The position numbers were made by a program, and so were the translations under genes. Positions 1-5,407 of a stretch of DNA of 6,114 bases are shown here, one piece after another. The notes under the pieces were generated by a model, which had not been told where the DNA came from, searched no databases, and worked only from the letters and a program-made list of their open reading frames with translations. Position 1 is the first letter of the stretch; each line of letters starts with the position of its first letter. This DNA is from UBA2336 sp964597075 (GTDB lineage Bacteria; Bacteroidota; Bacteroidia; Cytophagales; Cyclobacteriaceae): contig CAZQXC010000140.1 in assembly GCA_964597075.1 (NCBI GenBank), forward strand, positions 1 through 6,114. The letters run 5' to 3'.

Positions 1-899
1 CCAATCCAATAATCAGCCTTATGCGCCTTTTCATAAACCGATTCAAAACTTAGCTCTAAAAATCCATGTGAGGGGTTGTCGGCCCATAAGTACTGCCCCC
101 CGGCATCAGCAATGAGTTGAGCCGCAAAGTTTTTTCCTCCCGGCAAAAACCACGTATCGCCATAGACGACACCGCTCATTACGGTAGATTTGGATGGAAT
201 ATTGGCTATGGACGCTTTTACATCCTCATAAGCTCTTTCAATTGCATTAAACACTGAGTCTGCCATTTCTTCCTTGTTGAAAAAAGCAGCCATAAACTTT
301 ATCCATTCTGCTCTACCTAATGGATGTTCTTCTAAGTATTCAGCATTAATAATAACCGGTATGCCCAGTTCTTCAATCTTTTTGAACTGGCCAAAATCCC
401 CGGAAAGGTTGTAGGCCATTGCGATATCTGGTTTTAGTAAGGCAAGGCGTTCAATGTCCATACCCTTATCAATGCCTAATTCGGTTACGCGGCCTTGATC
501 AATCAATGCTCTCATTTTATCCGAACTGATGTAATCTGTGGATGGGAATCCCACCAACGCCTCACTTTCATTGAGGTAGTCGAGCAATGGGATGTGGGTA
601 GTGGAGGTGCAAACCAGACGCGAAACCGGCACAAAAATTATTTTGGTATCAGCATCATGAACGGGTACTTTATCTCCCTTATTTACCAATAAATACTTAA
701 AGTTGATTTGGGCTCCAGGAAAAGGTCTGGTCACTTCTATTAGTTTGCTATGCTCCAGAGGAGTAATGGTAAACCCTTTTGCATACTTCAAATTTGTTTG
801 TGGGCTTAAATTTCTTTCCGCGTTTGCATTTTCTTTTCTTGAAGTGCAGGATACGTGTAGAGATAAAAGCAGCAGGAAGGAAACAAAACACCTTTTCAT
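1..899 (-). CDS. Periplasmic substrate-binding protein of an ABC importer, BtuF/FhuD type (C-terminus cut by window edge)
   Basis: This is the secreted binding protein of an iron-complex/cobalamin-type ABC importer (Peripla_BP_2 family). I translated 299 codons from the ATG at 899-897; the frame is open to the window edge. The N-terminus is a signal peptide with a hydrophobic run (residues 5-16) ending in HVSC at Cys18, so it is probably a lipoprotein, although His at -3 is not a canonical lipobox. The family fold shows in the first lobe (about 85-118, KIIFVPVSRLVCTST then a helix and ALVGFP), the segment around 145-165 (IERLALLKPDIAMAYN), the long linker helix (about 196-230) and the second-lobe start YGDTWFLPGGKNFAAQLI (246-263). 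Roughly 70-90 C-terminal residues are missing by comparison with the family. Its ATG overlaps the stop of the MeaB gene as ATGA, which suggests translational coupling. That partner makes cobalamin the favoured ligand, but a ferric siderophore or haem cannot be excluded. Family confidence is high; the ligand is an inference. Confidence 0.88.
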   Translation of the reverse strand, partial: MKRCFVSFLLLLSLHVSCTSRKENANAERNLSPQTNLKYAKGFTITPLEHSKLIEVTRPFPGAQINFKYLLVNKGDKVPVHDADTKIIFVPVSRLVCTSTTHIPLLDYLNESEALVGFPSTDYISSDKMRALIDQGRVTELGIDKGMDIERLALLKPDIAMAYNLSGDFGQFKKIEELGIPVIINAEYLEEHPLGRAEWIKFMAAFFNKEEMADSVFNAIERAYEDVKASIANIPSKSTVMSGVVYGDTWFLPGGKNFAAQLIADAGGQYLWADNPSHGFLELSFESVYEKAHKADYWI

Positions 900-1906
900 G
901 ATTGCTTTTCTCTTCTTAGTGCATAAATGAATTCTTTTAATAAGGTTTGAGCTGCCTGTTGTGGTGTTATTTTTTTGGTTAAGACATCACTTTCCAAAGA
1001 GCTTTTCTTCTCCTGAAGAAATAACAATTTGTGAAATTCCATTTTGAAGAGTTGGTCAAAACATTCCTGCATCCATTCTACTTGCTGCTGCTGACGTCTT
1101 GTTTCAAAATATCCGCTATGCTTAAGGGTATACTGGAACTCCATGATGGTATCCCATAAGGCGCCAATACCGGCATTATGAATAGCTGAACAGGTTAGTA
1201 CCTGCGGTGACCAACCGGAGTCCTCCGGACGCACTAAGTGGAGGGCATGCTGATATTCTGCTTGCGCTTCCGTGGCCTTCTTAATATTTTCACCATCAGC
1301 TTTGGTTATAGCTATGGTATCGGCCATTTCCATTATGCCTTTTTTTATACCCTGAAGTTCATCTCCGGCCCCTGCCAACATAAGCAATAGAAAGAAATCT
1401 ACTGATTTTTTTACAGCTGTTTCGGCTTGCCCAACACCAACGGTCTCCACAATGATTACTTCGAATCCAGCCGCTTCACATAAGTGAATGGCTTCACGGG
1501 TTCTGTGCGTTACACCACCAACAGCTTCTCCTGATGAAGAAGGGCGTATGAAAGCCATGGGGTTTTTGGCGAGATCTTCCATGCGTGTTTTGTCTCCTAA
1601 AATACTACCCTTTGTCAGTGGACTGCTGGGGTCAACCGTGAGAATGGCTATTTTCTTTTTGTGCTGCGTAGTAATATGCTTGCCAAAAGCCTCAATAAAG
1701 GTGCTTTTGCCGACCCCGGGAACTCCGGTAATACCAACACGTATCGAATTTCCAGAATGGTGGAGCACGTGTTCCAGAAGCTTATCGGCCAACTCCCGAT
1801 CAGCGGGTAATTCACTCTCCACGAGGGTAATTGCCTTAGCCAACACAACCCTGTTTCCTTGAAGTATTCCATTCGTGTATTCCTGAAGATTTAGCCGTGC
1901 TTTCAA
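896..1906 (-). CDS. meaB: MeaB/ArgK-type G-protein chaperone of cobalamin-dependent acyl-CoA mutase
   Basis: This is a cytoplasmic GTPase of the MeaB/ArgK (MMAA) family, formerly annotated as LAO/AO transport ATPase. Family members guard adenosylcobalamin loading and reactivation of methylmalonyl-CoA mutase. In the 336-residue product I see the N-terminal helix ending in AKAITLVES (23-31), the Walker A loop GVPGVGKST (61-69), VDPSS (91-95), GSILGDKTRM (100-109), RPSSSGEAVGGV (121-132), the switch II segment IVETVGVGQAE (152-162), and TKAD (201-204) in place of NKxD. The tail (about 265-336) fits the family's dimerisation arm. Length is normal. The start is TTG at 1906-1904: the frame is open upstream to 1931 but has no ATG or GTG, and no in-frame ATG occurs before the Walker A motif. 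The stop overlaps the next gene's start by four bases, so the two are probably one operon with meaB first. No mutase gene is in the window. A chaperone for a related mutase, such as isobutyryl-CoA mutase, is possible. Confidence 0.93.
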   Translation of the reverse strand: MKARLNLQEYTNGILQGNRVVLAKAITLVESELPADRELADKLLEHVLHHSGNSIRVGITGVPGVGKSTFIEAFGKHITTQHKKKIAILTVDPSSPLTKGSILGDKTRMEDLAKNPMAFIRPSSSGEAVGGVTHRTREAIHLCEAAGFEVIIVETVGVGQAETAVKKSVDFFLLLMLAGAGDELQGIKKGIMEMADTIAITKADGENIKKATEAQAEYQHALHLVRPEDSGWSPQVLTCSAIHNAGIGALWDTIMEFQYTLKHSGYFETRRQQQQVEWMQECFDQLFKMEFHKLLFLQEKKSSLESDVLTKKITPQQAAQTLLKEFIYALRREKQS

Positions 1907-1968
1907 TCGGGTTTGTTTAGTAAAACGTACTTAAATTTCTAAATTTACTTATTACTTAAAGCAATCGC
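1907..1968. promoter_or_regulatory. Divergent intergenic region between meaB and the CHASE2 gene
   Basis: This 62-base gap must contain the promoters of both divergent transcription units unless they start inside the opposite gene. It is AT-rich and contains two nearly identical octamers in tandem, TAAATTTC (1932-1939) and TAAATTTA (1940-1947). They resemble the Bacteroidota -7 element TAnnTTTG without the final G. On the plus strand TTTG lies at 1912-1915, 16 bases before the first octamer, a short spacer. TTTA (1916-1919) lies 20 bases before the second. On the minus strand TACGTTTT (1929-1922) is a one-mismatch -7 candidate with no good -33 partner. I cannot assign a start site for either direction. 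No cobalamin riboswitch fits in this space. Confidence 0.4.
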
Positions 1969-3279
1969 ATGAGAAAATTCTTGCTGGATTCAATTTTCGC
2001 ATCACTGTTTGTTTTTGCTTTATTATGGGGTTTAAGTGGTGTTTCTGATTTACAAATTTTTAGTGCCCTTGATCCCATTTCGCAAGCACTGGAAGATACA
2101 GAACTAACAGACTATACTTTCTCTAAATTACGTGTGGAAGATCCTCCGGTTGATACAAATATTGTTATTGTAAACATAGGCAATTTACCCCGTGAACTAA
2201 TAGGTCGTCAAATTGAAATACTAAGCTCACTTGACCCTAAAGTAATTGCCCTCGATATAATTTTTGCGTGCGATGGCGGGTTACGCGATTCGATTAATTG
2301 CCCACAAGCGTATGATGTAGTAGGGAATACGGTTTTTGGGAATGCCGTTAAGAATACAAAAACCATGGTTATGGCACACAAGCTATGGCAAACAAAATAT
2401 GTGAGGGAAAACCTAAACACTGATGCGTATGATTCTCTGGAACACACGGATGATGAACTGAGAATGGGTGCATATGAAGGCTTTGTAAATTTAGTTTCTG
2501 AAGCCTCGCATCAGGAGGATCTTAAAATATGCCGGGAATTTTATCCAACCAAGGAAGTAAACGGTGAAGAAGTATTGGCTTATTCTGTCATAACGGCTAT
2601 GTTATATGATTCTGTGAAGACACGAAGGTTTCTGGAGAGGAAGAACGAAATAGAGGTTATAAACTACAGGGGTAATACTGTTGATTGGCATGGCGCCTCA
2701 ACGTATCCCGGCCGTTACCTGGTATTGGATTGGGAGCAGGCATTGGACACCTCCACGTTTGTCGCCAGTATGATTAAAGATAAGATAGTTCTTATGGGGT
2801 TTTTAGGTTCTGATTTACGCGACACCTCATGGGACGACAAGTTCTTTACACCCCTGAATAATAAATTGGGAGGAAGAGCTCGGCCCGATATGTATGGGGT
2901 GGTTGTGCATGCCAATATCATCTCCATGATCTTGAATGAAGATTATGTGGAGGAATTAAAGGAATGGCATAAGTATGCTTTCGCAATACTGATATGCTAT
3001 CTAAATGTGGCACTATTTTGGTACATATTTTTTAAACTTCCTATTTGGTTTGACACGCTGTCCATTACCCTGCAGTTAATCCAATTAGCGTTGTTTGCGT
3101 TATTAATACCTTATGTTTTTTACTGGTATCATTTGAAGCTGGATATAAACTTTGGTTTGGCCACACTTGCCCTGGCAGGCCCTAGTTTTGAGATTTATAT
3201 AAGCGTTATAGTGGCTGGTTTGACCAAATTAAAGGAAAAGTGGCTTACCAGGAAGCAGAAAGAGATATTAACCCAATAG
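1969..3279 (+). CDS. CHASE2-domain membrane sensor protein without an output domain
   Basis: This is a 436-residue inner-membrane protein with a periplasmic CHASE2 sensory domain. One N-terminal membrane helix (about 7-24) is followed by a large extracytoplasmic region (25-334), three closely spaced helices (about 335-355, 363-386, 392-415) and a basic cytoplasmic tail of about 20 residues. This is the usual CHASE2 topology. Family landmarks are the early strand TNIVIVNIG (63-71), the helix and strand LSSLDPKVIALDIIF (85-99), INYRG (231-235), DKIVLMGFLGSDLRD (271-285), FTPL (293-296) and GVVVHANIISMIL (310-322). In other bacteria CHASE2 is normally fused to a nucleotide cyclase, histidine kinase, Ser/Thr kinase or GGDEF/EAL domain. 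Here nothing follows the last helix, so any output must be a separate protein. Cys101, Cys111 and Cys188 lie in the periplasmic part and could form a disulphide. The ATG is the first codon of the frame that gives a complete first helix. The next gene starts 49 bases downstream with no terminator between, so they are probably cotranscribed. The signal sensed is unknown. Confidence 0.9.
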   Translation: MRKFLLDSIFASLFVFALLWGLSGVSDLQIFSALDPISQALEDTELTDYTFSKLRVEDPPVDTNIVIVNIGNLPRELIGRQIEILSSLDPKVIALDIIFACDGGLRDSINCPQAYDVVGNTVFGNAVKNTKTMVMAHKLWQTKYVRENLNTDAYDSLEHTDDELRMGAYEGFVNLVSEASHQEDLKICREFYPTKEVNGEEVLAYSVITAMLYDSVKTRRFLERKNEIEVINYRGNTVDWHGASTYPGRYLVLDWEQALDTSTFVASMIKDKIVLMGFLGSDLRDTSWDDKFFTPLNNKLGGRARPDMYGVVVHANIISMILNEDYVEELKEWHKYAFAILICYLNVALFWYIFFKLPIWFDTLSITLQLIQLALFALLIPYVFYWYHLKLDINFGLATLALAGPSFEIYISVIVAGLTKLKEKWLTRKQKEILTQ

Positions 3280-3328
3280 CATCGGATTATTTTATAATTT
3301 GCATATGTATAAACAACAAATAAACATC

Positions 3329-4231
3329 ATGAAAAACAGAGGATTTGCAATCTTTTTCCTTTCCATTCTGACTGCATACGTTGCTTTTGGTCAGGACTAC
3401 GCCTTTAAAGTAATGGCTAATAAGGGAACGAACGAGGTAAAATCAGGAGATTCGTGGCAGCCCATTAAGACCGGAGCCAGTCTTAAAACTGGCGATGAGT
3501 TGAAACTAGCCGATAATGGCTATTTAGGACTTGTGCATGCCAGCGGAAAGCCCATTGAAGTAAAGAAGGCCGGATCGTATAAAGTAACAGATTTGGCTGC
3601 TTCGGTAAAGGGTGGTTCAAGTGCCCTAAACAAATACACCGATTTTATTTTGAGCAGTAATGCTGAGGATAAGAAGAATAAACTGAGTGCAACAGGAGCG
3701 GTACACCGCGATGTTTCAGAAGCAAAAGCCATTAAATTGATGCTTCCTGAAAATCAACATTCGGGGGTATATAATAACGAGGCCGTAATAAGTTGGGATC
3801 CAAGTAAAGTAACCGGACCTTACATTGTAACACTCAGTAACATGTTTGAAGATCAGCTTGCTAAAATTGAAACAACTGAGACCAGCATAAAGATTGATTT
3901 GAATGATCCAAAGTTTGTTAATGAAACTGGAATTTTTGTTGATGTTCGTTCCAAGGCAGATCCTAGTCAGTCATCAAAAATGCACCTGATTAAAAAACTG
4001 TCTCCGGAAGCATATGCCAAGGTGCAAAAGTCGTTGAATGACATTATGGGCGAAGTGAGCGAACAGACAGCGTTGAATAAATTTATTCTGGCTGGTTTTT
4101 ACGAAGAGAACGGGCTTTTCATTGATGCCATTGCGGCTTATGAAGATGTTATCAAATTGGCTCCTGATGTAACCTATTACCAGGAGGCTTATGATGAGTT
4201 TTTAGTTCGTCATGGCCTTAAAAAGCCTTAG
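3329..4231 (+). CDS. Secreted protein with FecR-like N-terminal domain and DUF928-like C-terminal region (paralogue A)
   Basis: This is a 300-residue exported protein of unknown function. I chose the ATG at 3329 because it opens directly on a signal peptide (MKNRGFAIFF onward, likely cleaved after AFG at about 21). An in-frame TTG at 3299 and ATG at 3305 would only add residues before it. Residues 24-95 have the pattern of a FecR-type beta domain: EVKSGDSWQPIKTGASLKTG (36-55), then a strand NGYLGLVHASGK (63-74). A linker GSSALNKYTDFILSS (96-110) and ATGAVHR (121-127) follow. Residues 137-225 look like a beta-sandwich (ISWDPSKVTGPYIVTLS, 154-170). The end (248-297) is helical, with a TPR-like hairpin around IDAIAAYEDVIKLAPD (265-280) closing with FLVRHGL. 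It is a close paralogue of the product at 4407-5282: about 58 of 87 residues are identical over 24-110 in my hand alignment, without gaps. It follows the CHASE2 gene closely and ends before a strong terminator. A role as periplasmic partner of the CHASE2 protein is an inference. Confidence 0.85.
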   Translation: MKNRGFAIFFLSILTAYVAFGQDYAFKVMANKGTNEVKSGDSWQPIKTGASLKTGDELKLADNGYLGLVHASGKPIEVKKAGSYKVTDLAASVKGGSSALNKYTDFILSSNAEDKKNKLSATGAVHRDVSEAKAIKLMLPENQHSGVYNNEAVISWDPSKVTGPYIVTLSNMFEDQLAKIETTETSIKIDLNDPKFVNETGIFVDVRSKADPSQSSKMHLIKKLSPEAYAKVQKSLNDIMGEVSEQTALNKFILAGFYEENGLFIDAIAAYEDVIKLAPDVTYYQEAYDEFLVRHGLKKP

Positions 4232-4251
4232 AATTCCTTAATACATAAGAT

Positions 4252-4287
4252 AAGCTGCCCCCATCTAAATGGGGCAGCTTTTTTTTT
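4252..4287 (+). terminator. Strong intrinsic terminator after paralogue A
   Basis: A perfect 10-base-pair stem, AAGCTGCCCC (4252-4261) pairing with GGGGCAGCTT (4271-4280), encloses a 9-base loop. The T run begins in the stem and spans 4279-4287, nine T in all. It lies 20 bases after the stop of the upstream gene. It should end the CHASE2/paralogue A transcript and uncouple paralogue B, unless read-through occurs. Confidence 0.93.
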
Positions 4288-4339
4288 AATTGAACGAGTC
4301 ACTTATTAGCTTTATCATCCATTAAGAGAAAAAACGACC

Positions 4340-4399
4340 ATGAAATGCCCTTTAAATAAAAAGTGCACGGGCATTCCATCTGACATTAACCAAAAATAA
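4340..4399 (+). CDS. Possible 19-codon leader ORF upstream of paralogue B
   Basis: A short ORF runs from ATG at 4340 to TAA at 4397-4399 and ends seven bases before the start codon of the downstream gene. It encodes MKCPLNKKCTGIPSDINQK, a basic peptide with two cysteines, and is preceded by a purine-rich stretch (AAGAGAAAAAA, from 4324). It overlaps the inverted repeat at 4341-4378, a layout compatible with translational control or attenuation. ORFs of this size occur often by chance, and I recognise no leader-peptide family, so this is only a candidate. Confidence 0.15.
   Translation: MKCPLNKKCTGIPSDINQK
4341..4378 (+). repeat. Inverted repeat in the leader of paralogue B
   Basis: TGAAATGCCC (4341-4350) pairs with GGGCATTCCA (4369-4378) at nine of ten positions, with one A-C mismatch and a perfect seven-pair core AATGCCC/GGGCATT. 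The 18-base loop contains the palindrome GTGCAC (4363-4368). There is no T run after it, so it is not an intrinsic terminator. It could be an operator or an mRNA hairpin. The rest of the 175-base gap between the two paralogues (4232-4406) shows only the terminator and AT-rich sequence. A one-mismatch -7-like TAGCTTTA (4307-4314) has no -33 partner at the right distance. Confidence 0.4.
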
Positions 4400-4406
4400 T
4401 TAACAG

Positions 4407-5282
4407 ATGAAAACAATTCGCATAATCATCGCTCTCACGATGGTTCTATTCTCAACGACTTGTCCTGCTCAGCAATATGCATTTATGGTATTGTCGAGCA
4501 AAGGATTTACCGAGGTAAAATCGGGTGAACAATGGACCTCCATAAAAGTGGGGGCTCAATTGAAAACTACAGATGAAGTGAAAATTCCGGGTAATGGTTA
4601 CCTCGGTCTTGTCCATGCCAGTGGTAAATCATTACAGATAAAAGAATCTGGAAATTACAAGGTGGTTGATCTGGCATCCAAAGTTGGAAAAGGTTCCAGC
4701 GCATTGAATAAATACACCGATTTTATTCTCAGCAGTGAGCAAGAAAAAAAGAATAAGCTTGCTGCCACCGGAGCGGTACATCGAAATGTTAAAAAGGATA
4801 TTATGTTGGGGCTACCGTCTGATCCGGCTAAAGCAGAATTATTGGGCGATTATTTCTTATTAACGTGGACCACAGACGGATCGAGCTCATATAAAATAAG
4901 TTTAACGAATTTTCACGGAGATGAGCTGGCGAATTATGAGGCAGCGGGGAATAGCCAAATAATTGATTTGTCAAAGAGTTTTGAAAATACTCCACAACTT
5001 CTTGTTAAAGTAATTTCTTCAAATGAGAATACTTCTGATGATTATACTGTTAAAAGATTGACTGGTCATCGTAACAAGAAAATGAGTGAAGCTGTTGGTG
5101 AATTAGGGCTATCAACGGAGACAACAGGATTGGATAAATTTATATTGGCTTCATTTTTTGAGGACAACCTTATGTTAATTGATGCGCTAACGGCATACAA
5201 GGAAGCCGCTGAAATGGAACCGGATGTTTATCAGGAAGCATATGATCAATTTCTTGTTCGTTTCGGATTTAATCCTAACTAA
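4407..5282 (+). CDS. Secreted protein with FecR-like N-terminal domain and DUF928-like C-terminal region (paralogue B)
   Basis: This 291-residue exported protein is the tandem paralogue of the product at 3329-4231; its function is unknown. A signal peptide covers about residues 1-22 (hydrophobic 5-15), probably cleaved near PAQ|QY. Cys19 follows STT, a poor lipobox, so lipidation is unlikely. The FecR-like part (24-95) carries EVKSGEQWTSIKVGAQLKT (36-54) and NGYLGLVHASGK (63-74). The linker GSSALNKYTDFILSS (96-110) is identical to that of paralogue A, and ATGAVHR recurs at 120-126. The middle (about 131-218) keeps the predicted strand pattern (YFLLTWTTDGSSSYKISL) but little identity. The C-terminal helical segment (242-288) again has LDKFILASFFEDN, LIDALTAYKEA, EPDVYQEAYDQFLVRFGF. 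The upstream terminator puts it in its own transcription unit or under read-through control. The uneven conservation suggests a shared anchoring or partner surface at both ends and a diverged ligand- or partner-specific middle, which is an inference. Confidence 0.85.
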   Translation: MKTIRIIIALTMVLFSTTCPAQQYAFMVLSSKGFTEVKSGEQWTSIKVGAQLKTTDEVKIPGNGYLGLVHASGKSLQIKESGNYKVVDLASKVGKGSSALNKYTDFILSSEQEKKNKLAATGAVHRNVKKDIMLGLPSDPAKAELLGDYFLLTWTTDGSSSYKISLTNFHGDELANYEAAGNSQIIDLSKSFENTPQLLVKVISSNENTSDDYTVKRLTGHRNKKMSEAVGELGLSTETTGLDKFILASFFEDNLMLIDALTAYKEAAEMEPDVYQEAYDQFLVRFGFNPN

Positions 5283-5303
5283 ATACCATTACAGATTTTC
5301 ACC

Positions 5304-5345
5304 AGGGGCTTCTCTTAACACATGTTGGGGAAGCCTCTTCTGTTT
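5304..5345 (+). terminator. Probable terminator after paralogue B
   Basis: AGGGGCTTCTC (5304-5314) can pair with GGGGAAGCCTCT (5328-5338, plus the flanking G), giving an 11-pair stem with two G-T wobbles. The loop (5315-5327) is about 13 bases and may fold further. The tail TCTTCTGTTTT (to 5345) is T-rich but interrupted. Its position 22 bases after the stop codon and just before the sucD promoter supports the call. It is weaker than the terminator at 4252-4287. Confidence 0.7.
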
Positions 5346-5352
5346 TAGCTGG

Positions 5353-5383
5353 TTTGGCTGAACCGTATATTATCCTATTTTTG
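5353..5383 (+). promoter_or_regulatory. Bacteroidota-type housekeeping promoter of sucD
   Basis: TTTG (5353-5356) and TATTTTTG (5376-5383) match the -33 TTTG and -7 TAnnTTTG elements of the Bacteroidota primary sigma factor, separated by 19 bases, the preferred distance. Transcription should start near 5388-5392, leaving a leader of about 16-20 bases before the ATG at 5408. The leader is A-rich (CAAAAATAACACAATCC) and has no Shine-Dalgarno sequence, as is usual for the phylum. Confidence 0.82.
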
Positions 5384-5407
5384 TGAACGTCAAAAATAAC
5401 ACAATCC

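Noticed and set aside
495..930. Two plus-strand ORFs of 65 and 75 codons (495-692 and 703-930)
   Set aside because: They lie antisense to the binding-protein gene, whose translated product matches its family throughout; their peptides have no recognisable features.
1488..1872. ORFs on plus (1488-1862) and in another minus frame (1648-1872)
   Set aside because: Both overlap the conserved GTPase core of meaB and encode no recognisable protein.
1907..1968. Cobalamin riboswitch ahead of meaB
   Set aside because: The gap is only 62 bases and shows no B12-box-like sequence; the riboswitch needs far more space.
2208..2927. Minus-strand ORFs 2208-2447 and 2715-2927
   Set aside because: Antisense to conserved CHASE2 segments; no start context or family resemblance.
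3293..3301. TATAATTTG before paralogue A as a promoter -7 element
   Set aside because: Spacing between TA and TTTG is wrong (three bases instead of two) and no TTTG lies about 20 bases upstream; cotranscription with the CHASE2 gene is simpler.
3299..3328. Upstream starts for paralogue A (TTG at 3299, ATG at 3305)
   Set aside because: They add residues in front of a normal signal peptide that begins neatly at the ATG at 3329, and paralogue B starts at the equivalent place.
3520..3732. Minus-strand ORF of 70 codons
   Set aside because: Antisense to the FecR-like and linker region, which is conserved as protein between the two paralogues in the plus frame.
4461..4466. Cys19 of paralogue B as a lipoprotein site
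   Set aside because: The preceding residues STT do not fit a lipobox, and paralogue A has no cysteine there; ordinary signal cleavage near PAQ is more likely.
3329..5282. FecR-like genes as sigma/anti-sigma (FecI/FecR) regulators
   Set aside because: The products have cleavable signal peptides and no cytoplasmic anti-sigma segment, and no ECF sigma gene is present, so only the periplasmic domain type is shared.
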